A stretch of DNA of 64,000 nucleotides from Halorubrum tebenquichense DSM 14210 (GCF_000337415.1 NZ_AOJD01000047.1:1309-65308); one strand, 5' to 3'. Positions 1 to 8,600 are shown, counted from the stretch's first letter. Notes: generated from the sequence alone by a model not told the origin. Numbers and translations: made by a program.

Positions 1-431
1 GTTTTGAGAAGATCATTCCCGATCGGTGCGCCCCGTTCAGCTGCAAGTGCTCGAATCTCTTTCACTCCCCGTTCAACGGGTGACTGAAGTTCCTCGAATC
101 GTCCTTCATCTAATCGCGTTGGCTTGAACGTGCTTTCTGAGGGAAGATTGTCGAGGTCAAAACCCATAGCAGTGGCCAACTCTGGATTTGCTTCAAGTTG
201 GTCCGGGATCGTCGTCAAGGAGATATCCTCGGCTTTCGCCCACACGTATGCGAGAAACATCCGTGGAAACGGTGTGGCAGTGTGCCAATCTGGATACCTG
301 TCTCGTCGTTCAAATCGGTCGGTGTCACACTTATCAATGAGATCTATCCATTCTGTCTCTTCGTCGATGATCTCATCTGCTTGCTTTCCAAGGCCTGTGA
401 CCGGGGAGGAGGAGGTATCTGAGAGATTCAT
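1..431 (-). CDS. Putative DDE transposase, N-terminal part (runs off the window)
   Basis: The minus strand is open from an ATG at 431 to the window edge (143 codons), so the C-terminal catalytic part is outside. The translation has PRMFLAYVWAKAEDIS followed by a GFD-LP-ES-TFKP segment, which resembles the N-terminal region of haloarchaeal ISH-type transposases; I could not assign the IS family. GC is clearly lower than in the core genes further right, as expected for an acquired element. A palindrome lies about 28 bp upstream of the start (459-473), where an operator could sit. The DDE residues cannot be checked here, so an IS-associated accessory protein remains possible. Confidence 0.55.
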   Translation of the reverse strand, partial: MNLSDTSSSPVTGLGKQADEIIDEETEWIDLIDKCDTDRFERRDRYPDWHTATPFPRMFLAYVWAKAEDISLTTIPDQLEANPELATAMGFDLDNLPSESTFKPTRLDEGRFEELQSPVERGVKEIRALAAERGAPIGNDLLK

Positions 432-458
432 AACAAAATATTATTTTGTTGAATAGTA

Positions 459-473
459 GCTCAGAATCTGAGT
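459..473. promoter_or_regulatory. Palindromic operator-like site upstream of the transposase
   Basis: GCTCAGAATCTGAGT has perfect 6-bp arms (CTCAGA/TCTGAG) around one central base. It sits just upstream of the leftward transposase start and is nearly the reverse complement of the site at 608-622. Role is inferred from position and symmetry only. Confidence 0.45.
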
Positions 474-548
474 AAAGTGTATGGGTGTCGTTTCCGGAAA
501 CGAATTCATGTATGACGCGAGGTCTGGCTGCCAAATAAGTAGAATTCG

Positions 549-628
549 CTGAGTAGACTCCATCTCTGATACCCCTCAGCTGGTGAGCCAATTCCAAACC
601 AGATATAACTCAGATTCTGAGTAGACTC
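549..628. repeat. Direct repeat pair CTGAGTAGACTC
   Basis: The 12-mer CTGAGTAGACTC occurs at 549-560 and again at 617-628, with starts 68 bp apart, in the divergent intergenic region. Together with the palindromes at 459-473 and 608-622 it gives four related TGAGT-type elements in about 170 bp, as in a multi-site operator. Confidence 0.45.
608..622. promoter_or_regulatory. Perfect 15-bp palindrome upstream of the winged-helix gene
   Basis: ACTCAGATTCTGAGT has perfect 7-bp arms around a central T. The right arm runs into the 12-mer CTGAGTAGACTC (617-628), which is repeated at 549-560. The sites lie between two divergent genes, which fits an autoregulated operator region for the DNA-binding protein at 664. 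Confidence 0.5.
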
Positions 629-663
629 AAAATCTTAGTTGATGTCCCTCTACGACCTACCTG

Positions 664-1281
664 ATGACCAATCAAATCGCGGAATTTTTTAAGAGAGATG
701 GCGCAATTGGGTTGATTCTCGCAATTGGTCCTGAGAATGCCCGATTCAAAAAAATAGTATCTCAAGTAGCAGTAAGCCATGATACAGTGTCGAACCGGGT
801 CGAAGAGGCTCGCAATCTGGGATTGATCAAGGCAGAAGCTGTTTCAGATATTGGAACGAGCTTCACCAACAAACTCACACCAGTTGGAGAGATCTGTTAC
901 TGGGGGATGGTAGAATTAGGATTAGATGACGCATATACAGAATATGTTAACGCGATTGATAACTACAACAATTTATCAGACAGATACGCTCAACAGGTTG
1001 GTGACGAAGCTGAGTGGTTAGATTGGGTACTTGAGAGTGACGTTCGCGTGGATAACTTACTGACGAAGTTCGAGGCGCGAGGAGAAGATATGATACTACC
1101 TTTTTCAAGCTATCCAGAACCGGTTAAAGAGGCCCTCCGACAGCAGTCAGTTGAGCCACTCGAACAGATCGATCATAAGGACTTCTGGTTATGGCGTATC
1201 ATACAATATCCCCCAGAACCCGACCAAGACAATAGCCCGATACCACCGTATAACAACGATCACGACCCTGATAGTAAATAG
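664..1281 (+). CDS. Winged-helix DNA-binding protein (accessory island)
   Basis: 205 aa. The first ~70 residues read as a helix-turn-helix domain: an opening helix (IAEFFKRDGAIGLILAI), a recognition-like stretch around VAVSHDTVSNRVEEARNLGLI, then a short wing leading to LTPVGEICYW. This matches the usual haloarchaeal wHTH layout, in which a helix ending in GLI is followed by a strand pair and an 'LT..G' turn. The rest is acidic with no recognised domain and a Pro/Asp-rich tail. Low GC and A/T-ending codons set it apart from the core genes. It lies downstream of a cluster of palindromes and repeats (459-628), so self-regulation, or regulation of the divergent transposase, is likely but inferred. 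Specific function unknown. Confidence 0.6.
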   Translation: MTNQIAEFFKRDGAIGLILAIGPENARFKKIVSQVAVSHDTVSNRVEEARNLGLIKAEAVSDIGTSFTNKLTPVGEICYWGMVELGLDDAYTEYVNAIDNYNNLSDRYAQQVGDEAEWLDWVLESDVRVDNLLTKFEARGEDMILPFSSYPEPVKEALRQQSVEPLEQIDHKDFWLWRIIQYPPEPDQDNSPIPPYNNDHDPDSK

Positions 1282-1404
1282 TTAATTCTGTTGAACTCTA
1301 TCATAGACTGTAGGTTTTAACAGAATTAAAAGTTAGTAATATTTGCTTGAAGCCTAGTAGAATAAGACCAAAATATTTTTGTATATAGACATTATATTCC
1401 GGCT

Positions 1405-1737
1405 ATGATTAGCCCGGAATTGCGGATGAACCTCTCAAGACTCGGACTCGTTATTTTTGGTTTTATTGGATCAGTTCTTGTCTTCGTCGGACTCAACGAA
1501 TATGTATTGGGAACTCTTTTTTCATTAATTGCTGGGGCTGGTGTGTTCTTACTATTAGAAATGAGGAAAATATATTCTATCATTATGATAATAGTCGGAA
1601 TAATTGCTCTTCTATTCACTATTCTCCACTATCTAGATCATGGTATAGTAGCTCTCACGATTCTCTATACTCTCATCACAATATTGGGTATTGTTCGTGG
1701 GAGTCAAGCATATCAGACAATAGGACCAGATAGTTAA
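1405..1737 (+). CDS. Small four-helix membrane protein, function unknown
   Basis: 110 aa, almost entirely hydrophobic, with about four predicted membrane segments (around residues 10-30, 34-50, 54-72 and 78-97) and short charged loops. The ATG lies about 25 nt downstream of an AT-rich TATA-like stretch (1371-1387, TTTTTGTATATA), which fits a leaderless transcript and supports this start. Low GC places it with the island genes. No family recognised. The reverse strand here also stays open (1392-1619) but lacks a promoter, so I treat that as a shadow. Confidence 0.5.
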   Translation: MISPELRMNLSRLGLVIFGFIGSVLVFVGLNEYVLGTLFSLIAGAGVFLLLEMRKIYSIIMIIVGIIALLFTILHYLDHGIVALTILYTLITILGIVRGSQAYQTIGPDS

Positions 1738-2054
1738 TCGATCGTTTAATTTTAGCTGAACTTCCTATTAGAACAGTATTCTGTGGAGCGTTTTACTAAC
1801 TCTCTTTGAATGTGTGAGAATTTATCCACAATCCCAGTACTCTATTCCGGCGATTAGTATAATATGAACTAATATATCGTTTTTGAACGGGATATTTTAA
1901 AATACTTTATAAAACTAGATGATTTAGATATAATATTCTCTACTATATTAATACTAATCTATAGTTTAGACATAGATATAGTTCGAATTAGACCTGCGAG
2001 TATTATATTATCTTCGTGGCATAGAATTATATGTTAGTAGTATGTATGGTTAGT
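1738..2054. other. AT-rich intergenic stretch
   Basis: About 315 bp with very low GC and many TTATA/TATAA strings. I see no gene, repeat or strong hairpin. TATTATATT near 1998-2008 could be the TATA box of the following gene, since an ATG (2031) lies about 25 nt downstream. Confidence 0.4.
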
Positions 2055-2471
2055 ATGGAAATTAATAAGCGTGATTTCCTCAGGCGTGTCGGTGGTGGAG
2101 CAGGTGCTGTGGGCATGACAACACTTATAAGTACCACTGGAGCTGCGGAAGACGATAATGGCGGGACTCAGAAGCGTGCCATAGATTGTTACCCGAACGA
2201 ATCTGATGAAGTTATAGCGTTTCTCTCAATTGAAGATGACCGACGGTGCCTATTCATCGCATTTGGAATTAGTAATATTGATGAAAAAGCAGATGAAATC
2301 AAACAAATAACTGAGCCATCACAGGGATCTGTTTGGGATGTTCAGTGGGATAGTGGCAACTTGGAATTCTGGGTTGATGGGGAAATAAACCAAACAGAAT
2401 TCTCTATAAATAATAACAAAATAAAGGAAGAAAAAAAAGGTGGAGGAAGAATCTCTGCCTCCCACGCATGA
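2055..2471 (+). CDS. Tat-signal secreted protein (N-terminal half of a probable split gene)
   Basis: 138 aa from the ATG at 2055, which opens MEINKRDFLRRVGGG, a haloarchaeal Tat signal with a KR-type motif followed by a short hydrophobic core. An in-frame ATG at 2031, about 25 nt after a TATA-like box, is an alternative start adding 8 hydrophobic residues. The mature part is acidic with two Cys and has no recognised domain. The frame ends shortly after an A8 run (2431-2438). The next frame (2440-3057) lacks any export signal but ends in a membrane anchor, so the two are probably one gene divided by a frameshift. Low GC as in the rest of the island. Confidence 0.55.
   Translation: MEINKRDFLRRVGGGAGAVGMTTLISTTGAAEDDNGGTQKRAIDCYPNESDEVIAFLSIEDDRRCLFIAFGISNIDEKADEIKQITEPSQGSVWDVQWDSGNLEFWVDGEINQTEFSINNNKIKEEKKGGGRISASHA
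2431..2438 (+). repeat. A8 homopolymer at the junction of two frames
   Basis: Eight A residues, preceded by G and followed by GG. Losing one A joins the 2055 frame to the 2440 frame without an intervening stop. The run is a candidate frameshift or phase-variation site. Confidence 0.5.
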
Positions 2472-3057
2472 TCATAAAGATAATACAGAAGATGACAGCC
2501 AAATCTCTCCTGACGCAAATAACGAACCAATAGACGGTGGAGGAGGTGATACACCGGATTGGTGGGATGATCCTGAGTTTGAACAGCCGCCCGAGGAAAC
2601 GTGTGATTCGATCAGTAATTTGAACGTCGAATGGGCGGAATTCTGTGTTGAAACAAGTGGTCTTTCACCAAAGTTCTATACAAAGTCCTGTACTGGTTCA
2701 GGAACTCCACTTGTTGGTGCTACTATTAATGGACTTAACGTAACGACACCACTAGGGTCAACCTTCTTTGGATATGACATCTGGTTTGGGTTCAATCCAG
2801 AGAATAACTGTATTTATCTCGGTTCCGAGATCGTTGATGTGTGTGTAAATAACTGTGAACTCCCGCCAAATCCGGTATACTCTGAATTTGAGGATGCCTT
2901 GATAGATCCGCTTACTGATATAGTTGATCAAAGAGAAGGCCTCATAGATGATGCCCCTGGGATAAATACCTCTGAAGAAAATACCGTTATAGCTATTGTA
3001 GCTGGGGTGATCGCGTTGGTTCTATGGATTCTGTCTGGAGGAGCAATAGGCTCATAG
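2440..3057 (+). CDS. Cys-rich protein with C-terminal membrane anchor (second half of a probable split gene)
   Basis: 205 aa if read from the GTG at 2440, which overlaps the preceding frame by 32 bp. It opens with a charged, Asp/Glu/Pro-rich linker, continues with a Cys-rich globular region (about 8 Cys around residues 48-140) and ends with a single hydrophobic helix (about residues 180-200, TVIAIVAGVIALVLWIL). There is no signal peptide, although the Cys-rich domain and terminal anchor look extracellular. This fits the region being the distal part of the Tat-exported protein upstream. No family recognised. Confidence 0.5.
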   Translation: MEEESLPPTHDHKDNTEDDSQISPDANNEPIDGGGGDTPDWWDDPEFEQPPEETCDSISNLNVEWAEFCVETSGLSPKFYTKSCTGSGTPLVGATINGLNVTTPLGSTFFGYDIWFGFNPENNCIYLGSEIVDVCVNNCELPPNPVYSEFEDALIDPLTDIVDQREGLIDDAPGINTSEENTVIAIVAGVIALVLWILSGGAIGS

Positions 3058-3120
3058 ACTATTCTACATATTGACCAGCACCGAGTCAAAACCTATTATA
3101 TACAACATATTTCAACAATG

Positions 3121-3380
3121 GGCACTGTCAAGTTAAGCCAGTTTGAGAAGTGAGCAATTCGTTGGTTTTGGTGTCTATGCTCAACCAAGAACTGCTCACT
3201 GAGACGCTTGAGACGGCGAATGTTGAATGTTGGGAGCGTGAGCGGACGGCGACGCCCGTCAGGGCGTTCGCCGTCCGACTCCACGCGACCGGTTGTTCTC
3301 TCAGAGAAACACAAGAGATTCTTCGTCTCTTCGGCGTAGAGCGCTCTCATCAGGCGATTTTTCAATCGGTTCATCGAGTG
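3121..3380 (+). mobile_element. Remnant of an IS6-type haloarchaeal insertion sequence (left end only)
   Basis: Begins with GGCACTGTCAAGTTAAGCC (3121-3139), which looks like an IS6-family terminal inverted repeat, followed by the 5' part of a transposase frame. Homology stops near 3380, where unrelated minus-strand coding sequence takes over. No matching right end was found, so the element is truncated and cannot move by itself. Confidence 0.5.
3177..3380 (+). pseudogene. IS6-family transposase, N-terminal fragment
   Basis: From the ATG at 3177 the frame encodes about 67 residues. They include a WERERT segment, an RAFAVRLHATGCSLRETQ helix-turn-helix and FGVERSHQAIFQSVHRV, the arrangement seen at the N-terminus of haloarchaeal IS6 transposases. 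The catalytic DDE domain is missing: after about 3370 the frame enters unrelated DNA. The frame can be read on to 3746, but that extension is an antisense chimera. Confidence 0.5.
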
Positions 3381-3383
3381 CTT

Positions 3384-3591
3384 GGAGGACTTCGGGCCCA
3401 CGGTAGTACTGCCCCGTCAGTTCTTGAACTTGGTCCTCGATGGGCGTGGTCACCCCGTACCGCTCCTCGAGTTCGACCAGGGCTTCGTTCGCGAACGTTG
3501 CGAACTGATCGTCGCCGAGCCGGTCGATCTGGGCTTCGAGTTCCGCCTCGACGACATCGTAGTCGAGGCCAGCCTACACCAGCATGTTCAT
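3384..3591 (-). pseudogene. Decayed small gene with nonsense codon, cut at its 3' end
   Basis: The minus-strand frame from the ATG at 3591 reads MNMLV, then a TAG (3576-3574), then a well-formed acidic protein segment (GLDYDVVEAELEAQIDRLGD, an FANEALVELEERYG stretch, ending near YYRGPEVLQALDEP). The in-frame stop plus loss of the end at the IS6 junction (about 3384) marks it as dead. Its start overlaps the stop of the upstream wHTH remnant as ATGA, so the two were once an operon. Family not recognised. Confidence 0.45.
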
Positions 3592-3812
3592 GTCTCGATA
3601 TCGTCGTCGCGGCCGGCGTCCGTCCCGACAAGACCACGGTCGCGGAATCGCTTGAGGACACGGTTGACCGTATTCCGATAGTTATCGCTTCGGTCGGCGA
3701 TCTCGGCGACGGTTCGCGGCTGGTCAAAGGAGTGAGTGCGGAGTAATCGTAGAGCGGGTCTTTGACCTACTCGAAGCGGTTCAGCAGGATCTCGGTGGGA
3801 GTTATAGAGACC
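3588..3812 (-). pseudogene. Winged-helix regulator remnant, frameshifted
   Basis: The minus strand encodes a recognisable HTH: ALRLLRTHSFDQPRTVAEIA, then ADRSDNYRNTVNRVLKRFRD and RGLV, ending at 3588. The upstream part (a TEILLNRFE-like segment) sits in another frame with a stop, so the N-terminus is disrupted. It was presumably the partner of the decayed gene downstream. The frame stays open upstream to 3962, but only by overlapping the PIN gene. Confidence 0.4.
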
Positions 3813-3834
3813 GCAGCTCCAATCTCCATTATAA

Positions 3835-4446
3835 TCATGAAGGTGGAAGGAGATCCGAGTCAATGACGTCTGAGCAGTCGACTGGAATCCCCTCCCACGC
3901 AGCATCGACGGCGTGATAGCCTGTCCACCCTTCACTTTTGAGAAGTTCAGCACACGTTTCACAAAACGCTGTTCGCGAGATAAGATCGTTATCGTAGAGA
4001 ATGTAGAAGAGAAAAGTCGGTGGCACTACACGCGCCTCGAGGTCGCGGTTCTGAATCTCTCGACGGATCGAACGGCGGCCGTGAGCGTCCATCAACACTA
4101 CGTAATCGACCGCCTTTGGATGCTGCACGAGATGCTGTTCCAGCGATTGCTCACCGGCATCAGCCCCATGCGGCCGAGGGACACTCGTGACACGTGTCAA
4201 TGGTGTCTCTGTATCCTCAAGCGCATCAAGAACACGCGTACTACCGTGGTGAAGGCGATACGAGCGACTTCCTTCTGGAGCGTGAGAGCGGTTCTGCTCG
4301 TGATGGCGCTTTAGCTCCTGCTGGCAGACGTTCGTGGTCGTGAGTCCGATGTTCTCAGTAATACGATCCCACAGTGAGCTGTTCCCGACGGCGATCAGGG
4401 CGTCAGTATCGACGAGAATCGGATATTGCGGTTCATCAGTCGCCAT
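3835..4446 (-). CDS. PIN-domain-like nuclease, probable toxin of a toxin-antitoxin pair
   Basis: 203 aa. The N-terminus (YPILVDTDALIAVGNSSLW) is the opening strand of a PIN fold, with acidic residues D13 and D15. Further candidate metal ligands are E44 (CQQE), E99 and D114/D120 (AVDYVVLMDAHGRR), in PIN-like spacing. VapC-type PIN toxins cleave RNA; the target cannot be read from the sequence. At 203 aa it is longer than a minimal VapC (about 130 aa), with a C-terminal extension containing a CETC pair. The ATG directly follows the stop of the small upstream gene (TGA then ATG at 4449/4446), so both are translated from one message. PIN assignment rests on the acidic motif pattern. Confidence 0.6.
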   Translation of the reverse strand: MATDEPQYPILVDTDALIAVGNSSLWDRITENIGLTTTNVCQQELKRHHEQNRSHAPEGSRSYRLHHGSTRVLDALEDTETPLTRVTSVPRPHGADAGEQSLEQHLVQHPKAVDYVVLMDAHGRRSIRREIQNRDLEARVVPPTFLFYILYDNDLISRTAFCETCAELLKSEGWTGYHAVDAAWEGIPVDCSDVIDSDLLPPS

Positions 4447-4758
4447 TCAAACAAGATATTGGCTGGTATCATCCTCGGCTGCCGCGGCGAACTCCTCGAT
4501 ATCTTCCTGGAGGAGGTCGAACTCCTCGCCAAGCAGCAGGCGAGTAGCCTCCTCGGAGATCTCACCTGCCTTGTAGCGTTCATAGAGGGTGATTTTGTCC
4601 TCGTCAGTCATGGTCCGACGGAGCATATCTGCAAGCCCCGCTCGGGCGAGTTCGCTGATATTGATCCCACCGAGATGGATCGCATCGAGCTCGCCAGCCG
4701 CCTCTTTCAGCGCGCCCGCGCGGAATTTGATGGTATCGTCGTACGAGCCCTGACTCAT
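4447..4758 (-). CDS. Small antitoxin-like protein upstream of the PIN gene
   Basis: 103 aa from the ATG at 4758 (MSQGSYDDTIKFRAG). A start at 4824 would lie upstream of the promoter and is rejected. The protein is helical, with GGINISELARAGLADMLRR and a segment ERYKAGEISEEATRLLLG that recalls UPF0175-like antitoxins, plus an acidic tail. It immediately precedes the PIN gene, the usual antitoxin-first order. A TATA box (4781-4790) lies about 25 nt before the ATG, giving a leaderless transcript, and a 6+6 palindrome overlaps its upstream side, as expected for autoregulation. Family assignment tentative. Confidence 0.6.
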   Translation of the reverse strand: MSQGSYDDTIKFRAGALKEAAGELDAIHLGGINISELARAGLADMLRRTMTDEDKITLYERYKAGEISEEATRLLLGEEFDLLQEDIEEFAAAAEDDTSQYLV

Positions 4759-4779
4759 ATCTCTATGTACGGGCTGCTG

Positions 4780-4808
4780 CCAGTATAAATGTTCCCCCAG
4801 TTGGGAAC
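4780..4808 (-). promoter_or_regulatory. Promoter and operator of the toxin-antitoxin operon
   Basis: On the minus strand the TATA-like ATTTATACTG lies about 25 nt upstream of the ATG at 4758. Directly upstream is the inverted repeat GTTCCC (4791-4796), six bases, GGGAAC (4803-4808), covering the BRE position. A repressor bound there would block TFB/TBP, matching typical antitoxin autoregulation. Confidence 0.5.
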
Positions 4809-4824
4809 GCGTGGGTACAAACAA

Positions 4825-5142
4825 TTTGCTTGCGAGAGGATGTTTCTGGCCGCCTTAGTTGTTAGATAACTCATATTCTGAACAAGAATAATTATTTGTA
4901 GTCGATCCGGTATTGGATAGGCTACGACTTATTTCTCGCAATGGAACCGATATCGAATCGGGTACAAGAGCGGGTTTCTATGTAACCGACTGGAATTTGG
5001 CATATCTCCTCACGTTTTGTTAGACATCCGTTGTGAGAAAAAGAAGTCGTGAACGTTTCGTGTCGTTCGCAACTTAACAGGTCTCTGCCCGAAACGAGAC
5101 CGATTGAAGCCTTTTTGCCCCCGGCACTCGTTGAGACGCCCT
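4825..5142. other. Non-coding island edge
   Basis: About 320 bp without a gene I can support. Composition stays AT-rich up to about 5,050, then shifts abruptly to the high GC of the core. No tRNA or long direct repeat marks the edge, so the mechanism of island insertion is not visible. The T-run near 5,111-5,116 may belong to the promoter of the next gene. Confidence 0.45.
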
Positions 5143-5562
5143 ATGTACCATCGCGAGGTCGAACCCACGGCGGAGTACGTCGCGCGGTTCGAGACGGGGG
5201 CTGACTGGCGCGAGGAGATCGAGTCGCTGGCCCGCGAGGAGGACGTCGAGGCCGGCTGGTTCACGGCGCTCGGCGCGGTTCAGGACGCGGACGTCTGGTT
5301 CTACGACCAGGAGGACACCGAGTACCGGTCGGTCACCTTCGACGAGCCGCTGGAGGTGGCGGCCTGCGTGGGCAACGTCTCGCTGCTGGAGGGCGACGTG
5401 TTCGCGCACACCCACGCCGTGCTCTCGCGCCCGAGCGGGCAGGCGCTCGCGGGGCACCTCGACTCCGCGACCGTCTGGGCCGGCGAGTGCCACCTGCGCG
5501 CGTTCGCCGAGCCGCTGGAGCGCTCGCACGACGAGGCCACGGACCTGGACCTGTGGCTGTGA
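5143..5562 (+). CDS. PPC (DUF296) domain protein
   Basis: 139 aa from the ATG at 5143. It has the compact PPC/DUF296 fold seen alone in archaea and bacteria and fused to AT-hooks in plants: REEIESLAREEDVEAGWFTA near the start, the strand-turn GAVQDADVWFYD, and the hallmark DVFAHTHAVLSRPSG, whose His residues bind metal in solved family members. Length matches stand-alone members. It ends 40 bp before the PolD gene on the same strand and may share its message. DNA binding is often proposed for the family, but the role in haloarchaea is unknown. This is the first gene right of the island with core-like codon use. Confidence 0.8.
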   Translation: MYHREVEPTAEYVARFETGADWREEIESLAREEDVEAGWFTALGAVQDADVWFYDQEDTEYRSVTFDEPLEVAACVGNVSLLEGDVFAHTHAVLSRPSGQALAGHLDSATVWAGECHLRAFAEPLERSHDEATDLDLWL

Positions 5563-5602
5563 CCCGGAGCGCGCACCGCGCGGCCCCCGCGACCGACGCT
5601 CG

Positions 5603-8600
5603 ATGAGACCGGACGACGAGCGCTACTTCGCGCAGATCGAGGAGCGCCTCGACGAGGCGTGGGACGTGGCGGAGGCGGCCAAAGAGCAGGGTCGGGACCC
5701 GGAGCCGGAGATCGAGATCCCGGTCGCCCGCGACATGGCCGACCGCGTCGAGAACATCCTCGGGATCGACGGCGTCGCCGAGCGCGTCCGCGACCTCGAG
5801 GGCGAGATGTCCCGCGAGGAGGCGGCCCTGGAACTGGTCACCGACTTCGTCGACGGCAACGTCGGCGACTACGACTCCCGCGAGGGGAAGATCGAGGGGG
5901 CCGTCCGGACCGCGGTCGCCCTCCTGACCGAGGGGGTCGTCGCCGCGCCGATCGAGGGGATCGACCGCGTGGAGCTGTTGGAGAACGACGACGGCACCGA
6001 GTTCGTCAACGTCTACTACGCCGGCCCGATCCGCTCGGCGGGCGGGACCGCGCAGGCGCTCTCCGTGCTCGTCGCCGACTACGCACGGGCGCTGCTCGGC
6101 GTCGACGAGTACAAGCCCCGCGACATCGAGGTCGAGCGCTACGCCGAGGAGATCGCCCTCTACGACAAAGACACGGGGCTTCAGTACACGCCGAAGGACA
6201 AGGAGTCGAAGTTCATCGCCAAGCACATCCCGGTCATGCTCGACGGGGAGGCGACGAGCGACGAGGAGGTCTCCGGGTTCCGCGATCTGGAACGCGTCGA
6301 TACCAACTCCGCGCGCGGCGGGATGTGCCTCGTCGCCGCCGAGGGGATCGCGCTGAAGGCTCCGAAGATCCAGCGGTACACCCGCAACCTCGACGAGGTC
6401 GACTGGCCGTGGCTCCAGGACCTGATCGACGGCACGATCGGGAAGGACGGGGCGGGCGACGGCGACGGGGCGGCGGACGACGACGCGGACGAAGGCGGCG
6501 AGGGCGAGGGCGACGCGGACGACGCCGGAAGTGACGGCGAGGGAGACAGCTCGAGCGCGGACGAGCCGGCCGGGTCGGTCCGGGCCGACCCCTCACAGAA
6601 GTTCCTCCGCGACCTCATCGCGGGCCGCCCCGTGTTCACCCATCCGAGCGAGGCGGGCGGGTTCCGGCTCCGGTACGGTCGCGCGCGAAACCACGGGTTC
6701 GCGACCGGCGGCGTCCACCCCGCGACGATGCACATCGTCGACGACTTCCTCGCCGCCGGCACGCAGATCAAGACCGAGCGCCCCGGGAAGGCCCACGGCG
6801 TCGTTCCGGTCGACTCCATCGAGGGCCCGACGGTCCGGCTCGCGAACGGCGAGGTCCGGCGGATCGACGACCCCGAGGAGGCCAAGGAGATCCGCAACGG
6901 GATCGAGAAGGTGCTCGACCTCGGCGAGTACCTCGTCAACTACGGCGAGTTCATCGAGAACAACCACCCGCTCGCGCCCGCGTCGTACGCCCCCGAGTGG
7001 TGGGTCCAGGAGTTCGAGGCGGCCGGCGCGGACGTGGCGGCGCTGCGCGACGACCCCCACGTCGACCTCGAACACCCCGGCGTCGACGAGGCGCTCTCGT
7101 GGGCGCGCGAACACGACTGCCCGCTCCACCCCGAGTACACCTACCTCTGGCACGACGTGTCGGTCGACGCGTTCGAGGCGCTCGCCGACGCGGTCGCCGC
7201 GGGCGACGTCGTCGAGGGCGTCCTCGCCGTCGAGCGCACCGACCCGGTTCAGGACGCGCTGGAGTCGCTGCTCGTCGAACACGCGGCGACCCCGGACGCG
7301 CTCCGGATCCCGACGTGGCGGCCGCTCGCGCGTTCGCTCGGGGTCGACGACGGACTGCGGAAGGAGTGGGACGAGGCGGACCTCTCGGACGCCGCCCGCG
7401 AGTACGCCGACGGCGAGAACGCGATCCGCGCCGTCAACGAGGTCGCCCCCTTCGAGGTGCGCGAGCGCGCGCCGACCCGGATCGGCAACCGGATGGGCCG
7501 CCCGGAGAAGTCGGAGAGCCGCGACCTCTCGCCCGCGGTCCACACCCTGTTCCCGATCAACGAGGCGGGCGGCCCCCAGCGCGACGTCGCCGAGGCCGCG
7601 AACGTGATGGACGACACCGGGCACCGCGGGCGACACGACCTGGAGGTTTCCGACCGGGTCTGCCCCAACTGCGGCGAGCACACCTACGCCGCCCTGTGTC
7701 CCGACTGCGAGACGCACACGGAGCCGCACTACGAGTGTAACGACTGCGGCACCGTCTGCGAGCCGGACGAGGCCGGCCGCGTCGAGTGCCCGAACTGCGA
7801 GTGGGAGGTGACCGCCGCGACCTACCAGGAGGTCGACGTCAACGACGCGTACCGCTCCGCGCTGGAGACCGTCGGCGAGCGCGAGTCGGCCTTCGAGATC
7901 CTGAAGGGCGTTCAGGGGCTGACCTCGCGGAACAAGACTCCCGAGCCGATCGAGAAGGGCGTCCTCCGCGCGAAGAACGGCGTCACCTCGTTCAAGGACG
8001 GCACGGTCCGGTACGACATGACCGACCTCCCGGTGACGGCGGTCAAGCCCGAGGAGCTCGACGTCACCGCGGACCACTTCCGCGAACTCGGCTACGAGAC
8101 GGACGTCGACGGCGAGCCGCTGCGCCACGACGACCAAGTGGTCGAACTGCGCGTCCAGGACATCGTCCTCTCGGACGGCGCGGCCGAGCACATGCTGAAG
8201 ACCGCGGACTTCGTCGACGACCTCTTGGAGCAGTTCTACGGGCTCGACCGCTTCTACGAGGTGAACGAGCGCGACGACCTCGTCGGCGAACTCGTCTTCG
8301 GGATGGCACCCCACACGAGCGCGGCGACTGTCGGCAGAGTCGTAGGTTTCACGTCGGCCGCCGTCGGATACGCTCATCCGTACTTTCACGCCGCGAAACG
8401 GCGGAACTGCGACGGCGACGAGGACTGCGTAATGCTCCTCATGGACGGACTTCTCAACTTCTCGAAAGAATTTCTCCCCGACCAGCGCGGCGGGCGGATG
8501 GACGCGCCGCTCGTGATGTCCTCTCGGATCGACCCCTCCGAGATCGACGACGAGGCGCACAACGTCGACATCGTCCGGGAGTACCCGGTGGAGCTGTACG

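Noticed and set aside
3150-3746. 198-codon plus-strand frame taken as one transposase
   Set aside because: Only the first part is IS6-like; after about 3380 it is antisense to decayed minus-strand genes.
8407-8408. Intein in polC
   Set aside because: The NCDGDED block is uninterrupted and protein length fits an intein-free gene; only a codon-usage patch remains.
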